NCBI GenBank assembly: GCA_001910725.1
Contig: MJGA01000009.1
Coordinates: forward strand, 372,001-436,000
Origin: Phanerodontia chrysosporium
Taxonomy: Eukaryota > Basidiomycota > Agaricomycetes > Polyporales > Phanerochaetaceae
DNA: 64,000 nt
Direction: 5' to 3'
Both the position numbers and the translations under genes were made by a program. Below, piece by piece: positions 1-12,095 of this stretch. Position 1 is the stretch's first letter, and each line of letters begins with the position of its first letter. The notes under the pieces are model-generated. The model was not told where the DNA came from. It searched no databases and saw only the letters and a list, made by a program, of their open reading frames with translations.

Positions 1-2413
1 CAGTGCAAGCTACGAAGCGCGTCAGTTTGGAGTACGGAGTGGAATGAGGTGCGTATATGCGTGTCTTTACAGGTCGAGAGAGGTCTAAGGCGTTTTCTAG
101 TTTGCAACAAGCCCGGAAGCTATGCCCCGAGCTGCAAACCATGCCATATGAGTTCCAAAAGTGAGTCACTACATAGGTAGCGCATTTTATTTGATCTTAA
201 CCTAACTGTGATGACAGATACAAGCAACTATCGCTCCAGTTCTACACAATTCTAATGGCTCATGCGGACGATCTGCAAGCGGTGTCTGTAGACGAGGCGC
301 TGATCGATGTCACAAGCAGCGTGCAACGCATTCGTAGCGAGATTTCGCTTGCGAAGGGCACAGACATCATCGCTACAGATCCGGCGAAGGAATTTGCGGA
401 AGCTATACGAGCCCAAGTCCGGAAGGCTACCGGCTGTGAAGGTAGGTTCCCGTCAGTCAGCCCCTGTGTATATGCGTGCTCATATTTGCGAAAGTGAGCA
501 TAGGAATATCGTACAACATTATGCTTGCCCGGCTAGCAACTCGGCGAGCGAAGCCTGGGGGTTCTTATCACCTCCAAGCTCAAGATGTCGCCGCCTTCCT
601 GGAGCCGCTGGATATCGACGACCTCCACGGCTTCGGGCACTCGGCGCATCAGAAGGCCCAGGAGAAGCTTGGGACGACGAACCTTGGCGAGCTCAGCAAG
701 AAGAGCAAGGCCATCCTCTGCGATGCGCTCGGCAAGGGCACCGGCGAAACACTGTACAACGCGCTTCGGGGCATCGACCGCCGGAAGCTCGAATCAGACA
801 AGCCGCGAAAGAGCGTTTCGTGTGATATCAATGTATGACATCTCTTCTGTATGTCTGCAAGGGATGCCCGCTTACGCCATTACAGTACGGCATCCGCTTT
901 GATGACAACGGACAAGTCGAGACATTCATGTACCAGCTAGCTGAAGAGGTGTCAAAGCGCTTGAACGACATAGACATGCGTGGCCGGTCGCTGACCCTCA
1001 AGGTTCTCAAGCGAGACCCGTCGGCACCAGTGGAGGCTCCAAAGGCGAGTCCTCAATAGGCTGGTTTGGCGTGCGACTAACCGTTTAACAGTTCATGGGA
1101 CATGGTATATGCGAGTCGTACACCAAGCAAGTGCAAATGGCCGCCCCAGGCGGTCGCGCCACTAGTGACCCCAGAGTCATCGGCGACCACGCTTGGAGGC
1201 TGCTGAAGAGCTTCAGCTTTGATCCCAAAGAGCTTCGCGGAATCGGTATACAGGTTCAAAAGCTGGAACCATCATCTTCCGCCGCGCCTATAGAACAGGG
1301 GCAAGCACTGCTTCCCTTCAAACCCGTGCCGAGCCCTTCGAAGCGGAAGTCCGAAGACTCTAACAAGGAAATTGCCACCCGTGCTAACAACCTGCTCGAA
1401 GAAGTGCTACCCTCGTCGCAAGACGTCGTCGAAGTCATGCCACCACCAAAGGCTATCCCTGCATCGGCAGGCAACCACGTAGACTTACCCTCATTTTCTC
1501 AGGTTGATATGTCTGTGTTCCAGGAACTGCCCGAAGATGTACGCAAGGAACTGGAGGCAGAATACCAGCGACGAGCCAAGCCTGCTGCTGCGGTGGAGCC
1601 TGAGAAGCCACCTCGCGCGCCGTCTCTTGCTCCAGTGAAGGAGAAGAAAATCATTGCCAAGGGTGTGAATGTGAAGCGTATCACAAGACAACTAGCCCCT
1701 CGAAGCAGACCGGCGGTCTCACCAACGAAGAACAAACTGTTTGCGAGGCAGCCACCTCCGACGCAACTCAAAGTCAGCGAGGTGGAGCTGCGCAAGCTAG
1801 GATTGGATCCTGCCGTTTTCGCGGTGCTGCCCGTAGATCTCCAGCGGGAACAGCTGGCGTTCGCCAGACAACGCAGCGTGGCGGGCGGGCCAGGTGCCGC
1901 TCTCGGAGGTGAGAAGAAGAAACTCAAACCAGTGTCTCGCGCGCGCCGGTGCGAGGGCAATGTCATTGTACCGCCGCCGCCACCACCGAAGGCCAACTTC
2001 CCCGCGCCGCCGACGCTCAAGCAACCAGGCAAGACCAAGGCGAGAAGCTGCACTTTTCGCAGACGGACGAGGTGCAGGACGTCATCGGCGCGTGGGTCGA
2101 CCGTTTCAGCGAGCACCCGCCGAACGCGCAGGACGTACAGTTCTTTGCGCGCTTCCTCGTGCAGTGCGTCGACGCGACGCGCTCGACGGATGCCGGCGTC
2201 GAGAAGGCCGTCGCGGTCATGAAGTGGTGGCTCGTCCTCCTCCGGCGGCGCTTTGGGGCGTACGAATACCTGGAAGACTGTGATGACGATTTGTGCAGGC
2301 CGGGCACGTCCGCGTTTGTGGGACGTGTCTGGTGGAAAGCGTTCCGACAAGTCAAGGAGCAGCTCGACGTTGTCGCCAGGAAGAAATTCGGAGGCTGCTT
2401 GTCGCTGAAGTAA
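1..2413 (+). CDS. rev1: DNA repair polymerase REV1, 3' part (5' truncated by window)
   Basis: Y-family translesion DNA polymerase (dCMP transferase and scaffold for other bypass polymerases), nuclear. The window starts inside the polymerase core: SYEARQFGVRSGM is encoded at the edge, followed by introns at 49-100 and 161-217 and then the catalytic VSVDEALIDVT motif (about 281-314). The little-finger region (KATGCEVSIGISYNIMLAR after the intron ending near 494) follows. Two ubiquitin-binding-motif-like segments are visible, LPEDVRKELEAEY (about 1527-1565) and VLPVDLQREQLAF (about 1824-1862). A proline stretch near 1970 leads into the C-terminal domain (DVIGAWVDRFSEHP to KFGGCLSLK) that in this family binds REV7 and other polymerases. 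The frame changes at 2037-2042: KQPGKTK is read in one frame and GEKLHFSQTDEVQ in the next, with no intron signal; one extra G would join them. Identity is firm; the frame break is probably an assembly indel. Confidence 0.9.
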
Positions 2414-2574
2414 ATTAGACACTTGCTTGTTCGTAGGCCCAGTCCAATAGATACCACATGTCAAACACCATTCCGATATGCGCATTTTAGAGGAGAAACA
2501 CGGAACTTGACTCCGCAGTCTGTTTGATCGACTGTCGATCTTTGGCGATCGCGCTTTGGTCTCAGACAGCCACC

Positions 2575-3490
2575 ATGTCTGGAGAAGGCGGGAGCACCTC
2601 CGTCGCCCAGCAGGAGCACGACCATTCCGGACATCACCATCGTCACACCCACGGCCACTCGCACGACTTTGCAGGCGAGAACCAGAAGCACTACGATGCG
2701 ACCGCCGCAGAATACGACGCGCGGCCGGACGTACAGGAATTGGCCCGTCGCGTGCGCGAGGCGCTCCTGAGAATGCACCCGTCTCTCTTCGACGAGGAGC
2801 AGACGACAGTGATGGACTATGCTTGTGGTACAGGTAGGTAGCAGTCTTGAGAGAGTGAAAACATGAGCTAAATGAATCGACAATAGGTGCCCTCTCGCGA
2901 GAGCTTGCGCCGCACGTGAAATCCATCGTTGGCGTGGACATAAGCCAAGGAATGGTATGCGCGTGGAGTAGTTTCGTCTGCTCGTATCTTATGCACATGA
3001 CTGCTGTAGGTGGATCTGTACAACACGCGCGTTTCCAATCAGGGCATACCGCCTGAGGAGATGCGCGCTGTGTGTGTCGAGCTCAAAGGCACCGAAGACG
3101 AGCTGGACGGAGCCAAATTTGACGTAATCACGGTAGGTCGGGTGCATAGGTGCGCTGAGAGAGTAGTGAGGCTGATCGTCTTTGTAGTGCTCGATGGCGT
3201 ACCACCACTTCTCGTCTATCACGGACACCACGAAGCTGCTCACGTCGTTCCTCAAACCAGGGGGCTCGCTTATTGTCATCGACATTCTGAAGGAAGAGCA
3301 GGGTCAAGATGTTACTCCTGAGCAGTACAAGCACATCGTCGCGCACCGAGGCGGGTTCGCCAATAGCGAGATCCGAGACGTTTTTGAGGACAGCGGTCTT
3401 ATTGACATCGCAATTGCTCCTGCGACTAAAGCTAAGATGCATGGACGCGAGGTGTCCATTTTTATTGCAAGGGGAAGGAAGCCTCTGTGA
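2575..3490 (+). CDS. Class I SAM-dependent methyltransferase with His-rich N-terminus
   Basis: Four exons; introns 2834-2886, 2955-3009 and 3133-3187 restore a continuous frame of about 250 residues. The start at 2575 is chosen because it sits in a good context (gccaccATGtct). Residues about 14-31 are a histidine-rich stretch (HDHSGHHHRHTHGHSHDF) that could bind metal ions. The Rossmann methyltransferase motifs follow: motif I VMDYACGTGALSREL is split by intron 1 inside ACGTG, motif II is VGVDISQGMVDLY, and the post-I region DVITCSMAYHHF is followed by KPGGSLIVIDIL. The family methylates small molecules in most fungi; the substrate cannot be read from sequence. It lies 161 bp downstream of REV1 on the same strand. 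Length is normal for the UbiE/Coq5-like fold and no lesions are seen. Confidence 0.85.
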
Positions 3491-3700
3491 GAGTGATATG
3501 GCATATCTACGATACCCTCGCGCCACGCTACTGCATCTTGGATGTACGATACTCACTACTTATGCGAGGACCACAAGGATGGAGCACTGAGTAAGTGGCG
3601 CAGCTTCGACATAGTATATGCAAATTACGATGTATTCATCTTCAGATTTTTCTTGCCATTGACGTATTAGGAAGTGAGCTGAACGAGAAAACAAAACTAA

Positions 3701-3783
3701 TGCCAAGAGCGTGGATTGAACACGCGACCTCCAGAACACCGAACGGCTTCAGTCTGTTGCTCTCCCAGCTGAGCTATCTCGGC
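3701..3783 (-). tRNA. tRNA-Phe(GAA): tRNA-Phe (GAA) with a 10-nt intron
   Basis: Read on the minus strand the 83 nt fold as a complete cloverleaf: acceptor GCCGAGA/TCTTGGC (one G-U), D arm GCTC...GAGC, T arm GCGTG-TTCAATC-CACGC and discriminator A. The anticodon GAA is at plus coordinates 3748-3750. After removing about 10 nt immediately 3' of position 37, which is the canonical place for nuclear tRNA introns, the anticodon stem closes with a single mismatch at the outer pair (27-43). A translated ORF covers this locus in both directions but is a shadow of the tRNA. Confidence 0.92.
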
Positions 3784-4176
3784 TTGGTAAGAAGACAAAT
3801 GCCTAATAGCACAGCCACAAGGACGCATTCGGAAGCCTTTCCAAACGCGATCTTCCTCTGGCTTTGAGGTCCTTTTCACGCGTACATGACAGAAGCTGCA
3901 GACCGCGTGTGGCGCATTGAACGATGGCAAGAGATCCTAAATCTTATAAATTACTCAGGCTCGCCGACAGAGATGTCAGTAAGTTGGTATTCATGCAACG
4001 TCAACGATTACTAGTTACCTGGTACACTGTCGCGCACCAGAGCGCAGATTTGACACCCGCAATGTGATCCATAGTGTATGTTCCCCTCGAAAACAGTCCC
4101 TAGCACGATGCCACTATGCATTGTACAGGCACGAGTCGTCAGCCTCCAGTGTGCTACCACTACAAAAACATTCATT
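3784..4176. other. Intergenic, no gene seen
   Basis: About 390 bp between the tRNA and the stop codon of F-box gene 1. Probably the 3' untranslated region of the F-box gene plus upstream sequence of the tRNA; I see no further structure. Confidence 0.5.
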
Positions 4177-6101
4177 TCAGTCATCACGTTCAATAGTAGG
4201 AGACCCGCCAAAAATTGCCAGGGTATGCGGACTACACGGCAGCTCCTGGGCAAGATCATGCCCTTTCTTTCCGGTTTGCAGCTCAAAAATCCTGGTGTCG
4301 AAGCGGTATCCTGAGACGCAAAAGTGTCTGAGCGTTGGGAGGAAGCGTGCAGCTTGCTCTGCCAGATGCGGGCAATCTAAGTCCTCGATCGACATCTTCT
4401 TTGCTCCTGAGAGGCAATGGACCTTGTCGACGGTAGCCTCATCAGACTCGTCATCAGGCTCGTCCTCGTCTTGTCCGCTGTCGTCGTGACCATCCTCGGC
4501 TTCCCCGACCTCTTCGTATTTCTCACCGCCCTCTCCCTCTTCGTTCTCCTCAATCTCCTTCCCTGCTTCGGAGTACTCGGTGTCCCCGGTTTCTGCAGCC
4601 CCCTCAATGATCCCCAGGAAGGCATCCCAGTAATTGACGTTGCGCGCTGAGGCGCCTGCAGGAAAGTAAGGGTCGCGCTGCCAGTGCAATTTCAGGTGCA
4701 ATGCGTGCAGCTCTAGCGCGGATAGTACGTCGAAGAGTGAGGACTAGTAGTCGTCAAATAGAGTCAGCCACAGAAGCGGATGACTTGCGATACAGACGGG
4801 CTTACTAGTTGAGCGGAAGGATCCTCGTATTCGCGCCCGTGAAAATCGATGGCCAACGTCAACAATGTCAGCGACTCTCTGGCGGGCAAGAGCGTGTCGA
4901 CTAGCTCCGAAAACGTGGTTCCGGGAACTTCGATATGGAGATCGAGACCTGTGGGACGGACGTCGGAAAGGATCGTCCTGAGCCTCAGACGGTGCTCAGT
5001 CGTGCCCATCATGGTCTGCGCCACGTCGAGATACTCTATGCGACACTTGAGGCCGAGTGTATAGAGGCTCGTGATGGTACCCGAGGCGCGCCGGAGAGAC
5101 GGCCATGCATTATGCGATGCGGCATCGACGTTGAGTTCACGAGTCTGCTGGATCTCTTCGTCCTGCTGATCTTCAAGTTCTTGGTCTTCCGAGACCTCGT
5201 AGGAAAGCTCGCGGAGTTTGGGGAAGCAGCGCTCAAGGACTACCAGCTCTGCGTAATAACAGCAGAATATGTGAAGAGCGGTGACAGAGTCGTATAGAAC
5301 ATCTGCTGTTGAGAGCTCGACGAACGACATGGCGATGGTCCTGAGGGTGTCTCTAAATGGAGCGAGGAAAGGGAGCGGATCGATAATGTCACCGGCGTAG
5401 TTGTGGAAGGAAACATCGATTTCTGGAAGGGGTGAACCAAGGTGTGCCAATGCGTCCCAAGTTCTAGCGTCGACAGAGTGGAGGCGGAGAAAGCGGAGCC
5501 TCTTGACAGCTGAGAGCGACGAACGAAGTGTGTCGTCGAGGCCGAGTAGGTCAGAGTTGAGCACGCGGAGTTCCTCGAGCTCCGTTGCGTACTTGAGAAG
5601 CTTTGCAACCAATGCAAAGAGACGAGGGCCGTTTCTATGGACGAGAAGAAATTCGAACGAGAGATTCCGAAGGTACCGAAAACGCCTCTTTGAATCGGCG
5701 AACATGAAACTGTAAAATGAGTGGAATTGATTCCAGTGGCTGAGCGTAACTTGGCCATCCAGAAGGGCCTTCGGGGCGGCTGCGCGCAGTGCCCGACACG
5801 TACTCGACATGCGAGCTCTGTCTTTTCTGGTAGGTAGGCTCGACATGATTTCTGTGAGCACGTCCACGTTGAGGCGTAGCGGGGGTCGGCGACCGGCTAA
5901 GGCAGTCTGAAGGATCCTTTGTGAGTCAAAGTCCCCACAAGCTGTCCTGGAAAGAGGGACTAACTCTAGCATTTGGCAAGCCCCTCGACAGAGCATCGGC
6001 CGCCGCAGCGGAACGCGTGCGTGGCGGCATCGTAGGGCTAGTTCCTGCAAGTGCGCAAACGGACGCAGAGGAGTATCGTGCAACACAAGACGGGGAGCCA
6101 T
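4177..6101 (-). CDS. F-box protein 1 with LRR-like C-terminal region
   Basis: Two exons joined by an intron at 4744-4805 (GTAAGC...ACTAG) that connects EDPSAQL to SSLFDVLSALELHALHL. The F-box reads LNVDVLTEIMSSLPTRKDRA then MSSTCRALRAAAPKALLDG (about residues 78-120 of the ORF). The rest has repeated leucine-rich segments (LEELRVLNSDLLGLDD, LRFLRLHSVDA) as in agaricomycete F-box proteins that select substrates for SCF ubiquitin ligases. The C-terminal exon contains a long acidic stretch encoded around 4400-4580 and ends with LPTLRHFCVSG-like text shared with F-box gene 2 at 48.5 kb. The start at 6101 is the longest choice; a methionine closer to the F-box (MLELVPLS, about residue 43) is also possible. 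No frame breaks are seen in this copy. Confidence 0.8.
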
Positions 6102-7187
6102 TCCTCAGTCGATAAGAGAGGCGCCACGGCCACTGGCTTCGGCGCTGAACCTGCGCTGCTTCTTGGGGTCTAGCCTAGCGTGACCCTACAATCCACCTTC
6201 GTTTCACGTAATGGCGTAAATAAGACGGTCCCACAAGACCTTCGTTAATGAGCTTTGCCAGCTTCAGCCCTGCTTCTGGTCTGGAGGAAGCGCAGGGCGG
6301 CAGCCATCTGTATTGCACCGTTAGTTTCATGAAAAGATTCTCTTCGCGCGGAACCTCGGTACCGTGTATTCCTTGTCTGCTATCTATGTCCCGTGTTGCC
6401 TACGCAATCTGGCAGAAGTGAGCAGCCGCACAGTCGTTGGTACAAGCGAAGCTAGTGTAGACCGAGTGGTAGGTGAGTTTGAGGACGAGTCCAAGAAGTT
6501 CTGGTGGGAAGCGCCTAGTCGTGGCGTCCAAGCCTTAACCCTAGCACGTACAGTATCTGAGGTCGAAATCGTTGCAGCTTGCCCCTACAAGCATATAACC
6601 GAGCTACACAAAGCGAGCAGCTATACATGACCTTCACTTGTGCCACATGATCAGCCTTGCTCAATGATACTGTATTCCTCAAAGAACGCGAGCGCATCCA
6701 GCCATCAGAAACTTCTACACTGTCCATGTTCTCAGGCGACCACAAATAAACGGGGAAACACATTACAGGAAACAGTCGAGTACAGTAGCGGACACACAGT
6801 AACAAAATTCAGGCGGACCTACGACTATAGCGATGCGGGGGCCGAAATCTTCAACAAGGCTGTATATACAAGTGATACCTATGAGGGGCTTTTCGGACGG
6901 CAGAATAAGATAGGGCTGGTACAAACACAGGGCGGGCGAATGGGGCGGAAATCGGATGATGAACGGAACGAAGTGTATGTGTGTATGGATGTGGATGTAT
7001 GATGGAGATGATGATGCACAGGGTGACAGCGACGACAAAACATGGGAGCACAAATAACAGTTACGGAAAGGGGGAAGGTGCGGAAGGATTTACAGTGGAA
7101 GGGAAAGGAGGTGGTGGGTTATTCAGGCCGTCTAGATGCTGGGACGACGTTTCATGAAAGGTGGTTGCTGTTTGGCGAGGAGTATTT
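6102..7187. other. Intergenic, no gene seen
   Basis: 1.1 kb between the 5' end of F-box gene 1 and the stop codon of the kinase. Small ORFs here lack family motifs, splice-supported extension or codon coherence. It likely holds the F-box promoter (right of 6101) and the 3' UTR of the kinase. Confidence 0.4.
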
Positions 7188-9653
7188 TCAATGTTCTTGA
7201 CGAGCAACGCTATCCGGCCCAATGTCTTGCTCATCGACGAGGACGCCATCGACGGCTTCCTCAACGTCGTCCCAGGGGTCCTCTTCTGGGTTGACCGTCT
7301 CGTACGACGCCTCGGGCGCCGTGCCGTCACTGTGAACGCTTGCGTCGTCGCGAGGCGCAGCGTCAGCAACACCGCTGTCGGGAAGCGTCGGTGCCGGCGG
7401 GGCGCCCTCGCCATGGAGCCACTCGTCATCCCAGATGTGCGCAAGGCGTGTACGCTTCTGCGGGTTGCGCACAAGGAGGCGGCCTACGACACGGCGGACG
7501 CCGTCGCTATGGGCGAGGGCAGTGCCGCGCAGAGGCTCTGTCGCCGATGGCAACATCTCAGGCCAGGAGTATTCGCCCTTGGCAATGCGCATGAGGAGCG
7601 CCTTGCGCTCCGCTCGCTCGTCCCGGCGCGGCCCTCGTACTCGCTTCTGATCGCCTCCGTTCACGCCGACGCGTTCCTCGTGTCGCATGTTGTCCTCGTG
7701 CGCTGGGTCGACAGAGTCGAAGGGTAGTCGGCGCGTGGCGAGTGCGTACAAGACGACACCACATGCCCATGCGTCGGTATCACGACCATCGTATGGGCGA
7801 CCAGTGACGAGTTCGGGGGCTGCATATGACTCCGAGCCGCATCTTGTCGTCAGCAGTGGATTGGCGGGGTCGATAAATCTTGACAATCCGAAGTCGGTGA
7901 GCTTGACCAAGGCTGATGGATTTGATGGGTCCGCGAAGACGGAGCGAGTGAGCATAATGTCTACAAAATCCGGCGTCAGTGTCTTTCAATGCAACCGTGA
8001 TGAACTAGACACACTTTCGAGCTTGATATCCCGGTGAACAAGCCCTACTGCATGCATCCAGGCGACAGCCCTGCACAGTTCTCCAAATATACGTCGAAGG
8101 AGGGGCTCGTCCAACTGAGAATGCAATTCCGGGTTCGAAACAAGGTCGAAGAGTTCTCCGCCGGATATATGTTCGAGTACAAGAACATGATACGCGGGGG
8201 TGCTGAATGCGTGGATGTAGGAAACGATGGACGGGTGCGATATATGCTGTTAAAACCGTCAGATAGGACCGCATATATGCAGGTAGCACACGCACTTTGA
8301 GGACTTCGACTTCACGTATGAAGCTCACACGTGTCCTATCATCCTTATCACAAAGCGTCCGATCCGTCATCTTTAGCGCGACCAGCCGCCCTCCACCGCC
8401 CTCGGTCCGGCCCCTATCCTCGCCCTCCTTAAACCATCCGTTCAGGCTGTCCTCACTACCCAGCCGCTCACCGTGGCCGAAGCTCTCCGCATCATCAAAG
8501 CGGACCTTGGGCACGGCGCCGTCGACTTTCTTCCGAAGTGAGCCCGTCTTGCGGCGGATGCTGCCGGTACGGTGCGCGGAGCTCTTGCTCAGGCTACGTT
8601 TGAGGCTGCTCTTGCGTACGATCTCGAGGCCACCGATGCGCCCACTGACGTCGCGCGCAAGCCAGACGCTGCTGAACGCGCCCTGGCCAAGCGTGCGCAC
8701 GAGCTCGAGCCGCAGCGCGCCGTCATGCTCGTCGGCGTTGTGTGGATCGACCTCGGACACGGGCGCTTCAGTGATGATGTCGCCGACCTTGAGTGCAGGT
8801 GCCGGATCGCTGGATGGCGGCGACGTCTGCTTCATGGAGATAGGAGTCGGCAAGTTAGACGTCCCGGCAGAAGGTGGTATCGCTACGCTGAGTGATATCG
8901 GCTTCGCCTTCTCTTCAGGCGCTGGTACCGAGGGTAATGGTGGCGCAGACAAGTGCTGAGGGCTATCATGGATGACAGCGTCCTCCTGGAGTTCAACAAA
9001 GTGCCGACGGCCGCTGACGGGAACGCATGTGCGTCGGGTAACGGAGAGTGCGTGCGCAGCGAGCTCTGACGCGACGGCAGGGCGTCCACGGCCGTGTAGC
9101 GCACGCGCGACGGGAAGATGCGCGAGAGGGGTGGGAGCCGGTGTTTGAGAGCGGAACGCGGCGACGACGGCGGGGACGCCTCGGGAGAGGTAGGCGCGCT
9201 TCCCAGCGAACCTAGGCTTGGCGGGGGCGTGGGATGCGAGTCAGGAGACGCGGGCCTGAAGAATGAGTCTGTGAGGGACCCGGCGGACTTGGGTGGCGCT
9301 GCGGACGACAGGCGCGGGGTCGTGTCATTGTCGTCATCAGCCCGCTCGCGTGTCGACGGCTGCGACGAGCTCGAGGCGACGGACGAGGAACGGGTCAGTG
9401 GCGGCGGGGGCACGAGCTCCGGCGAGCTCGGGTCGGAAAAGGGGGTTGCAAAGAACGCGTTCGTCTTCTTGCCACTGGAGAAAGAGGGGGACGGAGACGG
9501 CGCCTGAGAGTGTGGGTGCACCTCGGATAAGGACGATGATATCGAGGAGGGGCTCGAAAGTATGCTGAGGTGGGAACGACCGCCTAGCGAGGACCCAGAG
9601 GTGGACGACGTAAAGTGCGAGTTCGAGCCGTGGAAGCTCCAGTTGTCAATCAT
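7188..9653 (-). CDS. Serine/threonine protein kinase, PRR1/PRR2-like
   Basis: Introns at 8247-8295 and 7961-8014 restore the kinase core. A long Ser/Pro-rich N-terminal region (9653 to about 8750) precedes the domain. Visible kinase signatures are the glycine loop LGQGAFSSVWLA, a lysine in RLVALKMTDRTL, the catalytic loop HRDIKLENIMLT (split by the second intron), DFGLSRF and SESYAAPELVTGRPYDG, then DTDAWACGVVLYALATRRLP. The SESYAAPE to PYDGRDTDAW text resembles yeast PRR1/PRR2-type kinases (from memory of the family, not an alignment). Between the glycine loop and the VALKM lysine lies a Ser/Lys-rich insert of over 80 residues. The frame breaks once at a CCC run (plus 9019-9021): DAHAFP and VSGRRHFVELQEDAVIHDS are in different frames, and one more C joins them. 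The acidic C-terminal tail ends at 7188. Confidence 0.85.
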
Positions 9654-11409
9654 GACTGGACGAAATATAACTTAGTGCAACCTGAAGTGCTAAGGCAATG
9701 GTCAGCGAGGGGATTCGCACGGTACGTCTACACGCAGGCGAAGAAATATGAGCAAACGTTCGTGCGGGCCGCGCGACTGAACGGCGTCAGCTGCACCGCC
9801 GGTCGCTGGATACACCTCGCCGGCCCCCGTGTGATACGGTCAGCGGGTGCCGCAGCAGGCTCAGTGTCGAGTCAACGTAGACGTCCTCCGCTGCTCGCAG
9901 CGTCGCCATGACTTCGTCGTGCCTTTGCGTCGCGCGGCCCCAACACGCCGGTGTATGCTCCGATACCCTAGGTGGGGAAAGACTGAGTACGCACCTTATG
10001 CCAAAAGTCGATGCTACTACGCCCTCTCGCGAGCTCCGTGGACGCCAGTGAGGGTACGGATGGGGCTGTTTATCGCTTTGGGGATGTACGTCCAAGGGCA
10101 GATGATTTCGGAACCAAGCGGTGGGAAGGAGTTTTGGGTTGACCTCGCGAACGAGCCAGATGTTGTCAACAGAGCATGTCCGGGCAGGAGGAGGTGGTCG
10201 AGAGGAGGAGATATGAAGTGGTAGCGTGCGAGGTGGAGTCAAGTGAGCGGAAGGTGCATGACCCCAGGCCCGAACGTCCAGTCCGGAGCAAAACCACTGC
10301 ATCCGAACCTTCGGCAAACGCCGCATCCGCCTGCGGCCAACGCTCTCGGTATCGCTCTCGTTGTCTTATCATTCTCTAGACCGCGAGGATGCAAAGACAG
10401 CCCACAGATACGCTCGCATAGCCTGGCGAAATATCTCAACTGCTCTAGCTGTGAACCTTTTACTGTTTCGATGGCTTGAGAAGATCTACGCTTTGCCTTT
10501 TCTCTACAGCTTCCGCTGTATTTGCACCGGTCGGAAGCCTGTAAAAGCCAAGCACGACTACCATTGGCCTCCTCTATTTCTCGACACAACTCTGGATATC
10601 TGGACTTCTGGCAGTCCGGAACTTCATGCGCGGTAGTCCTCGGTAGCCAAATACTAGTCGACGCTTATCGAAGGCCACCTTCAGCCGCTATCCTCAATAT
10701 TGCTCCCACTATCTACACGTAATCTATACTCTTATTCGAGCTATCGCAAACCGGATGCGTTGCTCGTAGTCCAGGGTGATAATCCCGTGGAAGCTCTCTG
10801 CTGCTCGTCACGCTTTGTGTGGACCCCGTCGCACCGCTGCAGCTTCTGCTCGTCTTCGTCGCAGAGATACAGGGTCATTCTGTCGTGCTTTTACCCCAAA
10901 TCGCAGGCTCCCCGACGACGTAATTGCGACGAGCGAGCTGCATAATGCAACATGGCATATGCTCCGGTCGCTCGTCGGGTTTCAGGAAGCGTCCGTCACC
11001 AGCACGACGGTGCTAATCAGCGTCGGCGCTGCCCAGCGCGCTTTGCGACGTCTGCCTATTCCCCGTCTGCCGCCTCTTCCGCTCGCGTTAGAGTATTTTT
11101 GGGACGCGTAGCACGACGCGATGCTCCGTGCTCACTGCGCCACGCTAGCCACGCCCGTCCCCGTATCAGAACCGCGCAAGAATGGACGCCGGATATTCCT
11201 AGGTAAGTGGTAAGAACGTGTCTGGCAGGATATTTGGCTTATGACCTCATCCGCTCGCTTAGGGCCCTACCGACGCGTACGCGTCGGACGCGAGTCGCGT
11301 TGTCCGTCGTCGGCCGTGTTGTCGCCGAGAGGGACGTAAGCCTCGACATGAATCGTCTCTTGATCCCCGTCCCGTCCGAAATAATACAGAGTAAAACCGT
11401 GGGTGATAT
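9654..11409. other. Intergenic, no convincing gene
   Basis: 1.76 kb between the kinase start and the CinA-like stop codon. An ORF at about 10776-11111 (plus) ends in a hydrophobic Leu/Pro-rich stretch but shows no start context, no homologous motif and no splice-linked partner, so I do not call it. Probably promoter of the kinase plus 3' flank of the amidase gene. Confidence 0.4.
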
Positions 11410-12095
11410 CTACTGCACCGTAACCTTGCCCTCAAGCACTTCGACGAAGAACCTGAGCGCCTCCTCCGCAAAGCGCACCATGTTCACGGCCCTGTCAAAC
11501 GTACCCGTCTCGACCTCGCGCGTGACCACGCCGTCCGGGGTCGCGACGGCGAGGACCACATAGCCCCTGGGCACCGGCAGAGAAAAGCGCAGTCAGCTCC
11601 CACGCACGCAGGGCCGCCCCGGGCACAGCAACACCAAAGAAGAGGCAGAACGACTCACGACGTCCGGGTGCGCGTCGGGCCTGCCGTGGGGCCCGCGATG
11701 CCGCTCTCGCCGACGGCATACGTCGCGCGCAGCGTCTCGCGCGTGTGCGTCGCGAGCCGCGCGACGATCTCGGGCGTCGGGCCCCTGTGCGCAGACGTTC
11801 AGCCATTTCGCACACCGGCAAGCCAAACGCAGACGCACCGGTAGTCCGCAAGATCCTCGGGTGTGAAGCCCGCATAGGCGATGCGCGACGCAGGCGTATA
11901 CGCGGTGAGGCCGCCGGCGTAGTACGTGCTCGCGCCGGGCACGGACAAGAGCGCGGAGGAGATGATCCCGCCCGCGGCGGTCTCGACGACGCACACGCTC
12001 TGCTGGCGCGCCGTGAGTATCTCCTTGATCTGCGACACGAGCGGGACGAGCGAGGGCGGCGGGAAGCTGGGTGTGGAGGCCATCGTGGACGACAT
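11410..12095 (-). CDS. CinA C-terminal-domain protein (nicotinamide-nucleotide amidase type), copy 1
   Basis: The stand-alone CinA/PncC domain deamidates nicotinamide mononucleotide in bacteria. Signs here are SVCVVETAAGGIISSALL (the catalytic-serine region; the bacterial consensus is E-S/T-x-T-G-G, here ETAAGG), VPGASTYYAGGLTAYT, then ATYAVGESGIAGPTAGPT and GYVVLAVATPDGVVTREVE. Three exons: introns run from just after EDLADYR to the GPTPEIVARLATHTRE exon, and from RTRTS to GYVVLAV; both preserve frame. The protein ends EVLEGKVTVQ with stop at 11410-11412. The start at 12095 (MSSTMASTPSF) is the first clear ATG, but an in-frame Pro/Ala-rich extension (PSWRPATTPSASPAAQP) continues upstream and is partly shared with copy 2, so a further 5' exon may exist. 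A paralogue lies at 20867-21641, same strand. Confidence 0.82.

Noticed and set aside
1499..2998. 499-codon ORF on the minus strand
   Set aside because: It is antisense to the REV1 C-terminal coding region and the methyltransferase 5' end; no motif, and Arg/Ser-rich composition typical of a shadow frame in GC-rich genes.
3595..3867. Plus-strand ORF MPRAWIEHATSRTPNGF-type
   Set aside because: It is the translation of the antisense of the tRNA-Phe gene, a well-known annotation artefact.
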